Shown here in pieces: positions 1-7,713 of a stretch of DNA of 64,000 nt. Below the pieces are notes generated by a model. The model saw only the letters and a list, made by a program, of their open reading frames with translations. It did no database searches and was not told the DNA's origin. A program made the position numbers and the translations under genes. The first letter of the stretch is position 1, and each line of letters opens with the position of its first letter. This stretch comes from Maribacter flavus (lineage in GTDB: Bacteria; Bacteroidota; Bacteroidia; Flavobacteriales; Flavobacteriaceae): contig NZ_VUOE01000003.1 in the NCBI RefSeq assembly GCF_008386635.1, positions 310,001-374,000 on the forward strand, in the 5' to 3' direction.

Positions 1-461
1 TTGAAGAAATTTCTGTCGTTATTGAGTTGTTTTGCCTCGTTCAACATAAACAGTGCCTGATAGCTTTGATCCGCCCTAAAAAGTAAGATCGCTTCAATAT
101 ATTTGTGAATGGCATCACCATAAGGGTAAGCAATATCGGCAAGTAGTACACTGGTTCGGTCCCAATAAAATTGAGTATCTTTTTCCCTATCCAACTTTAG
201 GTAGAGAATTGCAAGCTCATGGTAACAATCAATCAGCCCTTTTATATCCTCGTCCTTTTCGGCTTCTTCCGCTGCTCTGTCCAATGTTTCAAGGGCCAGA
301 TCAATTTTGTTCTGATTCCTCAGTCTTCGCGCCTCGTCAAAATAAGGATCCATATCCCTTACGGGAACCGAATCTTGGGAATGGAGGGATAATCCCACTA
401 TTAAGAAAGCAAAAAGTGGTAGTAGCTTTAAAAGTTTTTTATGAAAGTATGTCTTTCTCAA
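1..461 (-). CDS. exported TPR-repeat protein, C-terminus outside window
   Basis: Only the first ~153 residues are visible. Read from a TTG at 461-459, the protein has a basic start (LRKTYFHKK), a hydrophobic stretch FAFLIVGLSLHSQ that looks like a signal peptide, then helix pairs (ALETLDRAAEEAEK, CYHELAILYLKLDR, AIHKYIEAILLFRADQ, ALFMLNEAKQL) with tetratricopeptide spacing. An in-frame stop just upstream leaves no ATG that keeps the signal peptide, so TTG is the likely start; it overlaps the TGA of gap (TTGA), which suggests translational coupling. In Flavobacteriia such N-termini often belong to TPR sensor proteins ending in a kinase or LuxR-type domain, but that part is outside the window, so the function stays open. 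Confidence 0.6.
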   Translation of the reverse strand, partial: MRKTYFHKKLLKLLPLFAFLIVGLSLHSQDSVPVRDMDPYFDEARRLRNQNKIDLALETLDRAAEEAEKDEDIKGLIDCYHELAILYLKLDREKDTQFYWDRTSVLLADIAYPYGDAIHKYIEAILLFRADQSYQALFMLNEAKQLNNDRNFF

Positions 462-1468
462 ATGTACTTTTTAGTTACCATTAAGTGTATGAGGTCGATA
501 ATTCTACTACTGTACCCTGTTTCATTATCATACCAACCAATAATTTTGACCATTTTTCCAATAACGGAGGTCATTAGTGAATCAAACGTACAAGAATAAG
601 AACTATTGTTTATATCAATGGAGACTATGGGATCTTCCGTATAAAAAAGTATGTTTCTTAGTTCATTTTTGGACGCTTTTTCAAAAGTATCATTAATTTC
701 CTTTATTGTGGTATTTCTTTTAACATTGAAGGTAATATCTGTCAATGAGCCGTTTGGGACCGGTACGCGTATACCACAACCGCCAATTACATCCTCCAAA
801 TCCGGAAAAATGCTGGTCAAGGCTTTAGCCGCTCCTGTGGTCGTAGGAACGATGGATTGACCCGCCGCCCGTGCCCTCCTTAAATCCTTGTGGGGCTGGT
901 CGTGAAGACTTTGGTCCGATGTGTAGGAATGGATGGTGGTAATATATGCCTGCTCTATGCCGCAAAGATCATTGATGACCTTGATCATTGGGGCCGCGTT
1001 GTTGGTTGTACAGGATGCGTTGGATATAATTTGGTCTTCCTTGGTCAAGACCGATTCATTTATACCATAGACCACCATCTTTATATCCTGATCTGCGGGT
1101 GGTACAGAAAGAATAACCTTTTTTGCGCCGTTTTTAATGTGATTATCTAAAGACTCCTTAGTCTTGAATTTCCCAGTACTTTCAACCACCAAATCTACTT
1201 GGAGCAAACCCCAGTCAATATCCTTTGGGTGTAATTTGTTCGTTAAGGCTATTTTGGTACCATTGACAATCAAGGTATTTTCTTCAAAAGTGACTTTGCC
1301 TTTAAATACACCGTGAATACTGTCGTATTTGAGTAAATGGGCGAGCGTTTCCGCGTTCGCAAGGTCGTTTATGGCAACGACCTGTAGGTCTGGATAGTTT
1401 TGAACGAGTCTGAGAAATGTTCGGCCAATTCTCCCGAAACCATTGATTCCTATTCTGATTTTTTTCAT
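458..1468 (-). CDS. gap: glyceraldehyde-3-phosphate dehydrogenase, type I
   Basis: Converts glyceraldehyde 3-phosphate, phosphate and NAD+ to 1,3-bisphosphoglycerate in glycolysis, or the reverse in gluconeogenesis, in the cytoplasm. The N-terminal Rossmann motif INGFGRIGR is at residues 8-16, an Asp after the second strand (IND, residue 35) fits NAD preference, and the catalytic motif SNASCTTNN places the active-site Cys at 153 with the partner His at 180 (TTIHSYTSDQ). At 336 residues it has the usual length. The segment HSYTSDQSLHDQPHKD differs slightly from the common HSYTNDQ form, so this could be one of two gap paralogues, as often seen in Bacteroidetes. lipA lies 57 bp upstream on the same strand, and the TPR gene starts on its stop codon. 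Confidence 0.95.
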   Translation of the reverse strand: MKKIRIGINGFGRIGRTFLRLVQNYPDLQVVAINDLANAETLAHLLKYDSIHGVFKGKVTFEENTLIVNGTKIALTNKLHPKDIDWGLLQVDLVVESTGKFKTKESLDNHIKNGAKKVILSVPPADQDIKMVVYGINESVLTKEDQIISNASCTTNNAAPMIKVINDLCGIEQAYITTIHSYTSDQSLHDQPHKDLRRARAAGQSIVPTTTGAAKALTSIFPDLEDVIGGCGIRVPVPNGSLTDITFNVKRNTTIKEINDTFEKASKNELRNILFYTEDPIVSIDINNSSYSCTFDSLMTSVIGKMVKIIGWYDNETGYSSRIIDLIHLMVTKKYI

Positions 1469-1525
1469 TGTTACCGCAATTAAACAGAAATCTTTACAGG
1501 TCTCAACGTCTCCAAGAATGTGCTA

Positions 1526-2401
1526 TTAATGAATATGTTTATGCGCCTTGTAGGAAGAACGAACCAAAGCCCCACTCTCTACATGTCTAAAACCCATTTT
1601 CAGTCCAATTTCCTCGTATTTTTTGAATTGGTCCGGGGTAATGAATTCCTTTACCGGAAGGTGTTTTTTGGAAGGCTGTAAATACTGTCCAATAGTCACC
1701 ACATCTACATTGGCATCCCTTAGATCGCGCATCGTCTGGATGACCTCTTCTTCCAATTCTCCAAGCCCTAACATGATGCCAGACTTTGTCCTGTTCACAC
1801 CATTTGCACGCAAATATCGTAAGACTTCCAAACTACGCTCGTATTTTGCCTGTATCCTAACCTCGCGTGTCAACCGCTTTACCGTTTCCATATTATGCGA
1901 AACAACCTCGGGGGAAACTGATATAATTCGGTCCAAATGTTTTTCAATTCCCTGAAAATCGGGGATCAATGTTTCTAAGGTTGTTTGGGGATTCATTCTT
2001 CGAATGGCTTTAACGGTTTCCGCCCAAATAATCGAACCCATATCTTTGAGGTCGTCCCTGTCCACGGATGTGATAACGGCATGTTTTATACCCATGATCT
2101 TAATGGAACGTGCTACTTTTTCCGGCTCTGCCCAATCTACATTTTCCGGACGTCCTGTTTTAACACCGCAAAAGCCGCAGGACCGTGTACAAATATTACC
2201 AAGGATCATAAAGGTCGCTGTACCCTCGCCCCAGCATTCGCCCATATTTGGGCAACTACCGGATGTGCAAATGGTGTGCAAATCATATTTGTCCACCAAA
2301 CCTCTAAGCTGGGTATATTTCTTTCCGGTAGGAAGTTTAACCCTTAACCACTTTGGTTTTCCTTTGGGAGGAGCTACATTTTCTTTAACTGCTTCGGACA
2401 T
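1526..2401 (-). CDS. lipA: lipoyl synthase (radical SAM)
   Basis: Inserts two sulfur atoms into protein-bound octanoyl groups to make lipoyl cofactors of 2-oxoacid dehydrogenases and the glycine cleavage system. Both iron-sulfur clusters are visible: the auxiliary cluster motif with Cys45, Cys50 and Cys56 ([12 protein letters not shown]) and the radical-SAM CxxxCxxC with Cys71, Cys75 and Cys78 (CTRSCGFC). The C-terminal RSSY motif that ligates the auxiliary cluster is present ([10 protein letters not shown]). The length of 291 residues is normal. It has its own flavobacterial-type promoter (2416-2447) and may be followed by gap in one transcript. Confidence 0.97.
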   Translation of the reverse strand: MSEAVKENVAPPKGKPKWLRVKLPTGKKYTQLRGLVDKYDLHTICTSGSCPNMGECWGEGTATFMILGNICTRSCGFCGVKTGRPENVDWAEPEKVARSIKIMGIKHAVITSVDRDDLKDMGSIIWAETVKAIRRMNPQTTLETLIPDFQGIEKHLDRIISVSPEVVSHNMETVKRLTREVRIQAKYERSLEVLRYLRANGVNRTKSGIMLGLGELEEEVIQTMRDLRDANVDVVTIGQYLQPSKKHLPVKEFITPDQFKKYEEIGLKMGFRHVESGALVRSSYKAHKHIH

Positions 2402-2415
2402 GCCAATTTTTTTTA

Positions 2416-2447
2416 CAAATATACGAAGTAAATAGTCTAAAGTTCAA
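2416..2447 (-). promoter_or_regulatory. flavobacterial sigma-A-type promoter of lipA
   Basis: On the minus strand a TTG (2447-2445) is followed after 21 bp by TATATTTG (2423-2416), matching the Bacteroidetes consensus TTG-N17-23-TAnnTTTG. The predicted start is about 10 nt upstream of the lipA ATG at 2401. Confidence 0.65.
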
Positions 2448-2646
2448 TCTTGAAAGGGGTGTGCCATATTCTTACTGAATGGCCCATATGCCAATAATCC
2501 CGGATTATGCACTGGAAAAGCTGTTACCGTTAAAAATCGCCTCAAAATAAAACGTTACGCTGTATTTTCAATATTACCATAGCGGTGCTATGCCAAAATT
2601 TCCAAACCACATTATTTATGCTTTTTATCTTCACGACGCGCTCCTA

Positions 2647-2670
2647 ATATATATATATATATATATATAT
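2647..2670. repeat. (AT)12 dinucleotide run
   Basis: Twelve perfect AT units lie 16 bp beyond the 3' end of the ECF sigma gene and about 200 bp upstream of the lipA promoter. The rest of the 2402-2686 gap shows no gene; apart from the lipA promoter only weak inverted repeats are visible. Confidence 0.9.
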
Positions 2671-2686
2671 TTCGGGATAAACGGAA

Positions 2687-3238
2687 CTATCTTCTGTTGC
2701 GTATGATTTCGGCCAGTAGCTTTTTGGCTCGAAGAATTTTCACCTTGATATTGTTGATGGGTTCGTTCAGCTTCTCTGCGATATCGGCATAACTAAGTTC
2801 ATTGAAATAGCGAAGGTTGATAACCTCCTGATAATGGGGTTTCAAGCTTTTGATATCCCGAAGCAAATCGGCCAAATTCTGTTCTTGGATGAGTTGGTCC
2901 TCCATGGAAAGCGCATCGTCATGTACTCCTTTTATGGCATCATCGTTTCGTTGCGAATCCAGAAGACTTTTCTTCCGCTTCCTGACCAAATCAATATGAA
3001 TGTTCTTTGATATAGTTATCAGCCAAGTTTTAAATGAGAATCGAGGGTCGTACGTATTAATTTTGTCAAAGGCCTTGGAAAATGTCTGTATGGTGATATC
3101 CTCGGCGTCATTTTCGTTTTCGGTGCGTTTTAGCTGAAAACCATAGACCTCATTCCAAAACCTATCCAGTAATCTACTGAATGCTATCTGATTACCTTCT
3201 TTGGCCTTGATGATAATGTCATGAACGTCCTCTGTCAA
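2687..3238 (-). CDS. ECF-type RNA polymerase sigma factor
   Basis: A 183-residue sigma-70 family factor of group 4. Region 2 covers about residues 22-90, with the promoter-melting/recognition part DAEDITIQTFSKAFDKI and FKTWLITISKNIHIDLVRK; region 4 (about 125-180) has the helix-turn-helix LSYADIAEKLNEPINNIKVKILRAKKLL. The start is TTG at 3238-3236; no in-frame ATG lies upstream and the first codons fit the family. A 67-residue cysteine-rich membrane protein ends 26 bp upstream on the same strand and probably shares its transcript. No classical anti-sigma gene follows it. The regulon is unknown. Confidence 0.85.
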   Translation of the reverse strand: MTEDVHDIIIKAKEGNQIAFSRLLDRFWNEVYGFQLKRTENENDAEDITIQTFSKAFDKINTYDPRFSFKTWLITISKNIHIDLVRKRKKSLLDSQRNDDAIKGVHDDALSMEDQLIQEQNLADLLRDIKSLKPHYQEVINLRYFNELSYADIAEKLNEPINNIKVKILRAKKLLAEIIRNRR

Positions 3239-3264
3239 TATGATGGTAAAAATTTAATGGGTAC

Positions 3265-3468
3265 CTAGGAGGTCACGGCCTCCTTTTTGCAATCCTGTTC
3301 CTCTGGAAGTTTACCGCACATGCCACATGCTTGGCCATCCTTGTTTAAATAGGGACTTTGGCTAGCGCACGTTCCGGCGAACTTCCCGTCCTTCTTGGCC
3401 CATATTTTTATGGCTATGCCAGAGATAGCCAATGCTAAAAGTCCAACGGTAAGGAGTATAAGTTTCAT
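3265..3468 (-). CDS. small membrane-anchored protein with four conserved-looking cysteines
   Basis: 67 residues. An N-terminal hydrophobic helix (MKLILLTVGLLALAISGIAIKIW) works as membrane anchor or uncleaved signal, followed by a short basic segment and a compact domain with Cys at C34 (GTCASQSP), CGMC (C48, C51) and DC (C59). The spacing CxxC plus two further Cys suggests metal binding or a redox pair; this is inference. I recall similar 60-70 residue 'membrane or secreted protein' entries in Flavobacteriia but know of no function. It lies 26 bp upstream of an ECF sigma gene, so it may be co-expressed or act as a sensor. Confidence 0.65.
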   Translation of the reverse strand: MKLILLTVGLLALAISGIAIKIWAKKDGKFAGTCASQSPYLNKDGQACGMCGKLPEEQDCKKEAVTS

Positions 3469-3561
3469 ATATGTGCTTTTATTATAGGTCCTGATTTCTA
3501 ACTGAAGAACCCTTGGATTCCAATAGTACAGGATCCTGATTTTTTAATCCGTTACAAAGGT

Positions 3562-3590
3562 AAAAAAATAAAGCCCCAATTTGGGGCTTT
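3562..3590 (-). terminator. rho-independent terminator after the anti-sigma gene
   Basis: Arms AAAGCCCCAA (3570-3579) and TTGGGGCTTT (3581-3590) form a perfect 10-bp stem; on the minus strand it is followed by ATTTTTTTA. It lies 26 bp after the stop of the RskA-like gene. Confidence 0.85.
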
Positions 3591-3615
3591 AAGACTACTT
3601 TATAATATGGGCACA

Positions 3616-4374
3616 TCAGTATGCGATGTTCGCCACAATATTGTCCACCGTAGGGATTTCATTGCCACCCTTGGGCTCAATGGTGATGTAGCCCATCGCA
3701 TTTTCAGCATATGGAAGTGCCAATAATTTCTGACTATCTCCTGCCTCTTCAATAATGCCCAGGTTCAACATTTCGCCATTCACCTCGGCCCACATTTGGA
3801 AACACTGGTTTTCCGGTAAATTAGGGAGGTTGCTTACATTGATATAGGACAATTTTTTAACAGGATTTATATATGCGACCGCCTTCAGTTCCTTCGCTTT
3901 TTTGTTTCCGTTAACATTGAATTTTCTTGTACTTGGATTGTTTAGTACAATGAATTGGTTTCGAACATCTTCCAATTGTTGTTTCATATCCGCTTCCAAC
4001 AATTTTATCTTGTTGCTTACCATGGAATTTTCTTCCTGTAAATTCTGGTTTTGGTCCCAGAAGAAAAAGGAAGATCCCGCGAAGATTATTGCCACGATAC
4101 TGGCCGCGATCGCAAACCTGAAGAATTTTTTCCTTCCCACCCGTTCTGATTTTATGCGGGCGGTAATTTTTTCCTTCAATCCTTCCGGGGATTTGATGGC
4201 ATGGAGCTTTGCAAAAATCTCCAAACTTTCCTGTAGTTCATTGTAAGCTTCCCTTACCTCAGGATACATGGCAATGTACTGCTCTACCTTTGAAGCCTCC
4301 AAATCTGTGGTAGTCCCAAGAAGATAGTTTTCCAGTAAATCCGTTTCCAAGAACTTTTTAATTTTATCCTTCAT
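3616..4374 (-). CDS. RskA-like anti-sigma factor
   Basis: 252 residues in four parts: a cytoplasmic helical N-terminus (1-82, zinc-less anti-sigma fold, LLENYLLGTTTDLEASKVEQYIAMYPEV), one transmembrane helix (about 84-106, FFRFAIAASIVAIIFAGSSFFFW), a coiled coil (107-140), and an extracytoplasmic RskA-type domain ending with WAEVNGEMLNLGIIEE and GYITIEPKGG. Proteins of this family bind their ECF sigma factor at the membrane and release it after proteolysis or a signal. The gene starts 2 bp after the stop of the sigma gene at 4377-4937, the classic sigK-rskA pairing. A strong terminator closes the two-gene operon. Confidence 0.85.
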   Translation of the reverse strand: MKDKIKKFLETDLLENYLLGTTTDLEASKVEQYIAMYPEVREAYNELQESLEIFAKLHAIKSPEGLKEKITARIKSERVGRKKFFRFAIAASIVAIIFAGSSFFFWDQNQNLQEENSMVSNKIKLLEADMKQQLEDVRNQFIVLNNPSTRKFNVNGNKKAKELKAVAYINPVKKLSYINVSNLPNLPENQCFQMWAEVNGEMLNLGIIEEAGDSQKLLALPYAENAMGYITIEPKGGNEIPTVDNIVANIAY

Positions 4375-4376
4375 AA

Positions 4377-4937
4377 CTATATCATATTTATGAGAAGCAA
4401 AAGCACTGCAGGGCCATAAACTTTCCTCAATTCGCGCAATCCGATTTTTAACCTGGATTTAATCGTTCCAAGGGGAATCCCCAATTCTTCACTGGCCTCT
4501 TGTTGGGTCATTCCCTGAAAAAACAAAGCGTCCAGGACGATTTGATACTTTTCCTCGATCTTGTCCAGATGTTCTTGAACATCCATGAATTCAGGTCTTG
4601 TACTTTCAATTCCTAAATTATATACGTCTGAAACGTCTATTTGGATTTCCTTATCGGTTTTTGTATTTAAACTTCTTAATTTATCAATGGCGGTATTTCT
4701 GGTTATCCTGAACAGCCAAGTAAAAAGTTTTGCTTTGGTGGGGTCGTAGGAATCGGCTTTTTTCCAAATTTTAACGAAGCTTTCCTGTAAGACATCCTGG
4801 GCCAACTCCTCGTTTCTAAGTACCTTGTTGGCAACCCCCAAAAGTGTGTCCCCGTAATTGTCGTACAATAGGGAAATGGCCTTGTCATTCCGCTCCTGCA
4901 ATAGCTCAACAATATGTTTTTCAAGTAGTATGCTCAT
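4377..4937 (-). CDS. ECF sigma factor, SigK-like, partner of the RskA-like protein
   Basis: 186 residues. Region 2 contains NEELAQDVLQESFVKIWKKADSYDPTKAKLFTWLFRITRNTAIDKLR; region 4 has the helix-turn-helix MTQQEASEELGIPLGTIKSRLKIGLRELRK. The YDPTKAKLFTWL segment is typical of the SigK group. It reads from ATG at 4937 and is directly followed by its probable anti-sigma factor, so the two proteins are made together and the sigma is held at the membrane until signalled. The signal is unknown; RskA-type pairs in other bacteria respond to redox or envelope stress. Confidence 0.87.
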   Translation of the reverse strand: MSILLEKHIVELLQERNDKAISLLYDNYGDTLLGVANKVLRNEELAQDVLQESFVKIWKKADSYDPTKAKLFTWLFRITRNTAIDKLRSLNTKTDKEIQIDVSDVYNLGIESTRPEFMDVQEHLDKIEEKYQIVLDALFFQGMTQQEASEELGIPLGTIKSRLKIGLRELRKVYGPAVLLLLINMI

Positions 4938-5114
4938 AGCCTAGCGGGGATGCTTAATTTTTTTTTGGGTGCAAGATCCAAGGTAGGTTGTTCGTCCGTA
5001 TATCCATAAACGCTAATTTATAAAATTGATTGCTAAAGCGGCGTTATCTAAAATATTATCTTATAAGTGAGCAGCTGGTAACTGCCACTTAGTTTTTGGT
5101 TAGTTTGGTTTGGT

Positions 5115-5145
5115 ATAACCCCTGGGATTTTATTTCAGGGGTTAT
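5115..5145. terminator. hairpin overlapping the murB stop codon
   Basis: Arms ATAACCCCTG (5115-5124) and CAGGGGTTAT (5136-5145) pair perfectly over 10 bp; the right arm contains the murB stop. There is no clean T tract on the minus strand, so it may be a weak terminator or a 3'-end stabilising stem. Confidence 0.4.
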
Positions 5146-6158
5146 TTTATGAGATTGACTTCGGGCTCAATGGTAATACCGAATTTAATTCGTACTTCCT
5201 CAATAATCATATGGGCCAAATTTAATATATCGTTTCCGGTCGCGCTTCCATAATTTACCAAAACCAAGGCCTGTTTCACGTGCACTCCCGCATCCCCAAA
5301 ACGTTTCCCCTTGAAACCACTTTGTTCAATCAGCCATCCAGCCGGAATCTTATAGGCTTCTTCCGAAACTTTATAAAAGGGAGCCTCCGGGTATTTAGCG
5401 ATGAACTCCTCAAACACTTCTTTGGATATTACGGGGTTCTTAAAAAAACTTCCGCTATTACCCAGTTCCTTGGGATTTGGTAATTTACTGTTTCTAATAG
5501 TTATAACCGCGTTGGAGACGTCCTTTATGGTAGGTGATTTACAATGGTTTCTTTCCAATTCTTCGTTTATGGCACCGTAACTGGTATTTATAGCATGGTT
5601 CTTTTTGGTAAGCCTTAGTGTTACCGAAGTAATTACATATTTATCCTTGCCCTCATTTTTGAAAAATGAATCCCTATACTCAAACCGACAGTCTTCTTTT
5701 GAAAAATATACCAATTCTTGATCGGCCCTTCGTATGGCTTCGCACCCCACAAAAACATCCTTTAATTCAACCCCGTAGGCACCTATGTTCTGTACGGGCG
5801 CGGTTCCCGTATTTCCGGGGATCAACGACATATTTTCCAGCCCACCAAAATCCCGTTCCAAGGTCCATAAAACCATTTCATGCCAGTTTTCACCGGCCAT
5901 CACTTTAAGTTCAACACGGGAATCATCTTCATTTTCGATAAAAATGCCCTTTATGTTGATATGGATGACCAAGGCATTGATATCCTGGGTTATCAACATA
6001 TTGCTGCCTCCGCCCAAAATAAACTTGTTTGGATAGGAATTGTCGGCCAAAATCCGCTGAAGTTCCGCTACCGAATTTATTGCTACAAAGAACCTCGCCT
6101 TGGCATCGAGGCCAAAGGTATTGTAGTCCTTTAGGGAATAATTTTCGTGTATTTGCAT
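5142..6158 (-). CDS. murB: UDP-N-acetylmuramate dehydrogenase
   Basis: Reduces UDP-GlcNAc-enolpyruvate to UDP-MurNAc with NADPH and FAD in cytoplasmic peptidoglycan precursor synthesis. The FAD-binding part shows NTFGLDAKARFF, FILGGGSNMLI and IPGNTGTAPVQNIGAYGVELKDVF; the substrate domain has GNSGSFFKNPVIS (the catalytic Ser is in GSFFKNP) and the C-terminal PAGWLIEQSGFKGKR. At 338 residues it corresponds to the longer, E. coli-like form. The gene stands alone on the minus strand between the aminotransferase (91 bp upstream) and the sigma/anti-sigma operon. Confidence 0.96.
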   Translation of the reverse strand: MQIHENYSLKDYNTFGLDAKARFFVAINSVAELQRILADNSYPNKFILGGGSNMLITQDINALVIHINIKGIFIENEDDSRVELKVMAGENWHEMVLWTLERDFGGLENMSLIPGNTGTAPVQNIGAYGVELKDVFVGCEAIRRADQELVYFSKEDCRFEYRDSFFKNEGKDKYVITSVTLRLTKKNHAINTSYGAINEELERNHCKSPTIKDVSNAVITIRNSKLPNPKELGNSGSFFKNPVISKEVFEEFIAKYPEAPFYKVSEEAYKIPAGWLIEQSGFKGKRFGDAGVHVKQALVLVNYGSATGNDILNLAHMIIEEVRIKFGITIEPEVNLIK

Positions 6159-6249
6159 GCTTTGTAATTTAGGTCAGCAATTGGCTTATTGAACACATCC
6201 TTATTACCAATGTGCGGATGGCAATAATGATTCTTCAAAGAAGGTTTCC

Positions 6250-7440
6250 CTAACCGATATAGGTTTTAAGGGCCTCGCCCAAGATATGAACCGCCCTTTT
6301 TAGGGAGGCCTGGTCCAGTACATAGGCTATCCTAATTTGGTTTCTGCCCAGTCCTTCCGTGGCATAAAAGCCTGCTGCCGGGGCAACCATGACGGTTTCG
6401 TTGTTTACCCTAAAGTCCTCCAATAACCATTGTGCGAAATCATCCGCGTCCTCAATGGGCAATTCCGCAATGCAATAGAAAGCGCCCTGTGGTTTGGCCA
6501 CTTTTACTCCGTCCAATTTTTCAAGTTCGGAAATCAATAGATTTCTACGGGCAACATACTCGGTCTTAACTTCGTCAAAATAATTTTGAGGGGTTTCCAG
6601 GGCTGCCTCACTAGCTATTTGCGCATAGGTCGGCGGGGAAAGTCGCGCCTGCGCGAATTTTATGGCCGTTGAAATCACTTCCTTGTTCTTGGAAACCAAA
6701 AAACCTATTCTGGCCCCGCACATACTGTATCTCTTGGAAACGGAATCCACGATAATTCCGTGCTGCTCCAAAGAAGGTTCCTGCAAAATTGAATAATGGT
6801 CCTTGTCATCATATACAAATTCCCTGTACACCTCGTCGGCAATAAGGAATAAATCATGTTTGAGAACGATTTTGGCCAGTTTCCTAATTTCCTCCTCGCT
6901 GTAAAGATATCCCGTAGGATTCCCCGGATTACAGATGAGGATGGCCTTTGTTCTTGGGGTAATCAATTTCTCAAAATCCTCAATGGGAGGTAGCGCGAAA
7001 TTGTTTTCCAATTTGGATACTACGGGAACGACCTTCACGCCACTTGCCGTGGCAAAACCGTTATAATTGGCGTAAAATGGTTCGGGGATTATGATTTCGT
7101 CATCGGCATCGGCAATGCTGCCCATGGCAAAGGCGAGCGCTTCGGAGCCCCCTGTGGTAACGATGATATCATCGGCAGTGACCGATATTTTATTTTTTTG
7201 GTAATAGGCCGCCACTTTTTCCCTGTAAGCTTCTGAGCCTTCGGTTCGGCTATATTCCAAAACATTCAGTTGGTTATTTTTTACGGCATCCAAGGCTATT
7301 TGTGGCGTTTTGATATCCGGTTGCCCTATGTTTAGGTGGATTACGTTGGCACCTTTTTTCTTGGCATTTTCCGCAAAGGGGACCAATTTTCTAATGGGGG
7401 ATTGCGGCATCGCAAGCCCTTTTTGGGAAATTTTAGGCAT
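6250..7440 (-). CDS. class I/II PLP-dependent aminotransferase (aspartate-type)
   Basis: 396 residues with a fold type I aminotransferase layout. Visible are NPGNPTG (171-177), ADEVY (201-205, Asp pairing with the PLP ring nitrogen) and the PLP lysine K236 in SVSKRYSMCGARIGF. The N-terminus GANVIHLNIGQPDIKTP is typical of the AspC/AAT-1b group of Bacteroidetes. It probably transfers amino groups between an amino acid such as aspartate and 2-oxoglutarate; exact substrate specificity cannot be read from the sequence. It lies between murB and a divergent protease gene, with no clear operon partner. Confidence 0.88.
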   Translation of the reverse strand: MPKISQKGLAMPQSPIRKLVPFAENAKKKGANVIHLNIGQPDIKTPQIALDAVKNNQLNVLEYSRTEGSEAYREKVAAYYQKNKISVTADDIIVTTGGSEALAFAMGSIADADDEIIIPEPFYANYNGFATASGVKVVPVVSKLENNFALPPIEDFEKLITPRTKAILICNPGNPTGYLYSEEEIRKLAKIVLKHDLFLIADEVYREFVYDDKDHYSILQEPSLEQHGIIVDSVSKRYSMCGARIGFLVSKNKEVISTAIKFAQARLSPPTYAQIASEAALETPQNYFDEVKTEYVARRNLLISELEKLDGVKVAKPQGAFYCIAELPIEDADDFAQWLLEDFRVNNETVMVAPAAGFYATEGLGRNQIRIAYVLDQASLKRAVHILGEALKTYIG

Positions 7441-7713
7441 GTCAAATACTTTTTGACAAAAGTGGCAAATGATTGGGGAATCTACAATATATGGGCTGTT
7501 TATTTATTGGTAATCATAATCGGTAAACAAATACTAGGCTTCACTCACTATCCATTCATTATTGCCGATGGATTCTTCGTGGATTTGCCCCTGGGTAGAT
7601 AACCCATTAAATCTTTCCTTTCCGAAGCTAGTAAGTTTTTGTGAAATGTTAAAATATACCGATGTGGTGAAAAATTCCGTATCTTACTATTGGTCAAACA
7701 ATTGGAAACGAAC

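Noticed and set aside
5115-5145. Riboswitch-like structure near murB
   Set aside because: It lies at the 3' end of murB and is a single hairpin, better explained as a weak terminator.
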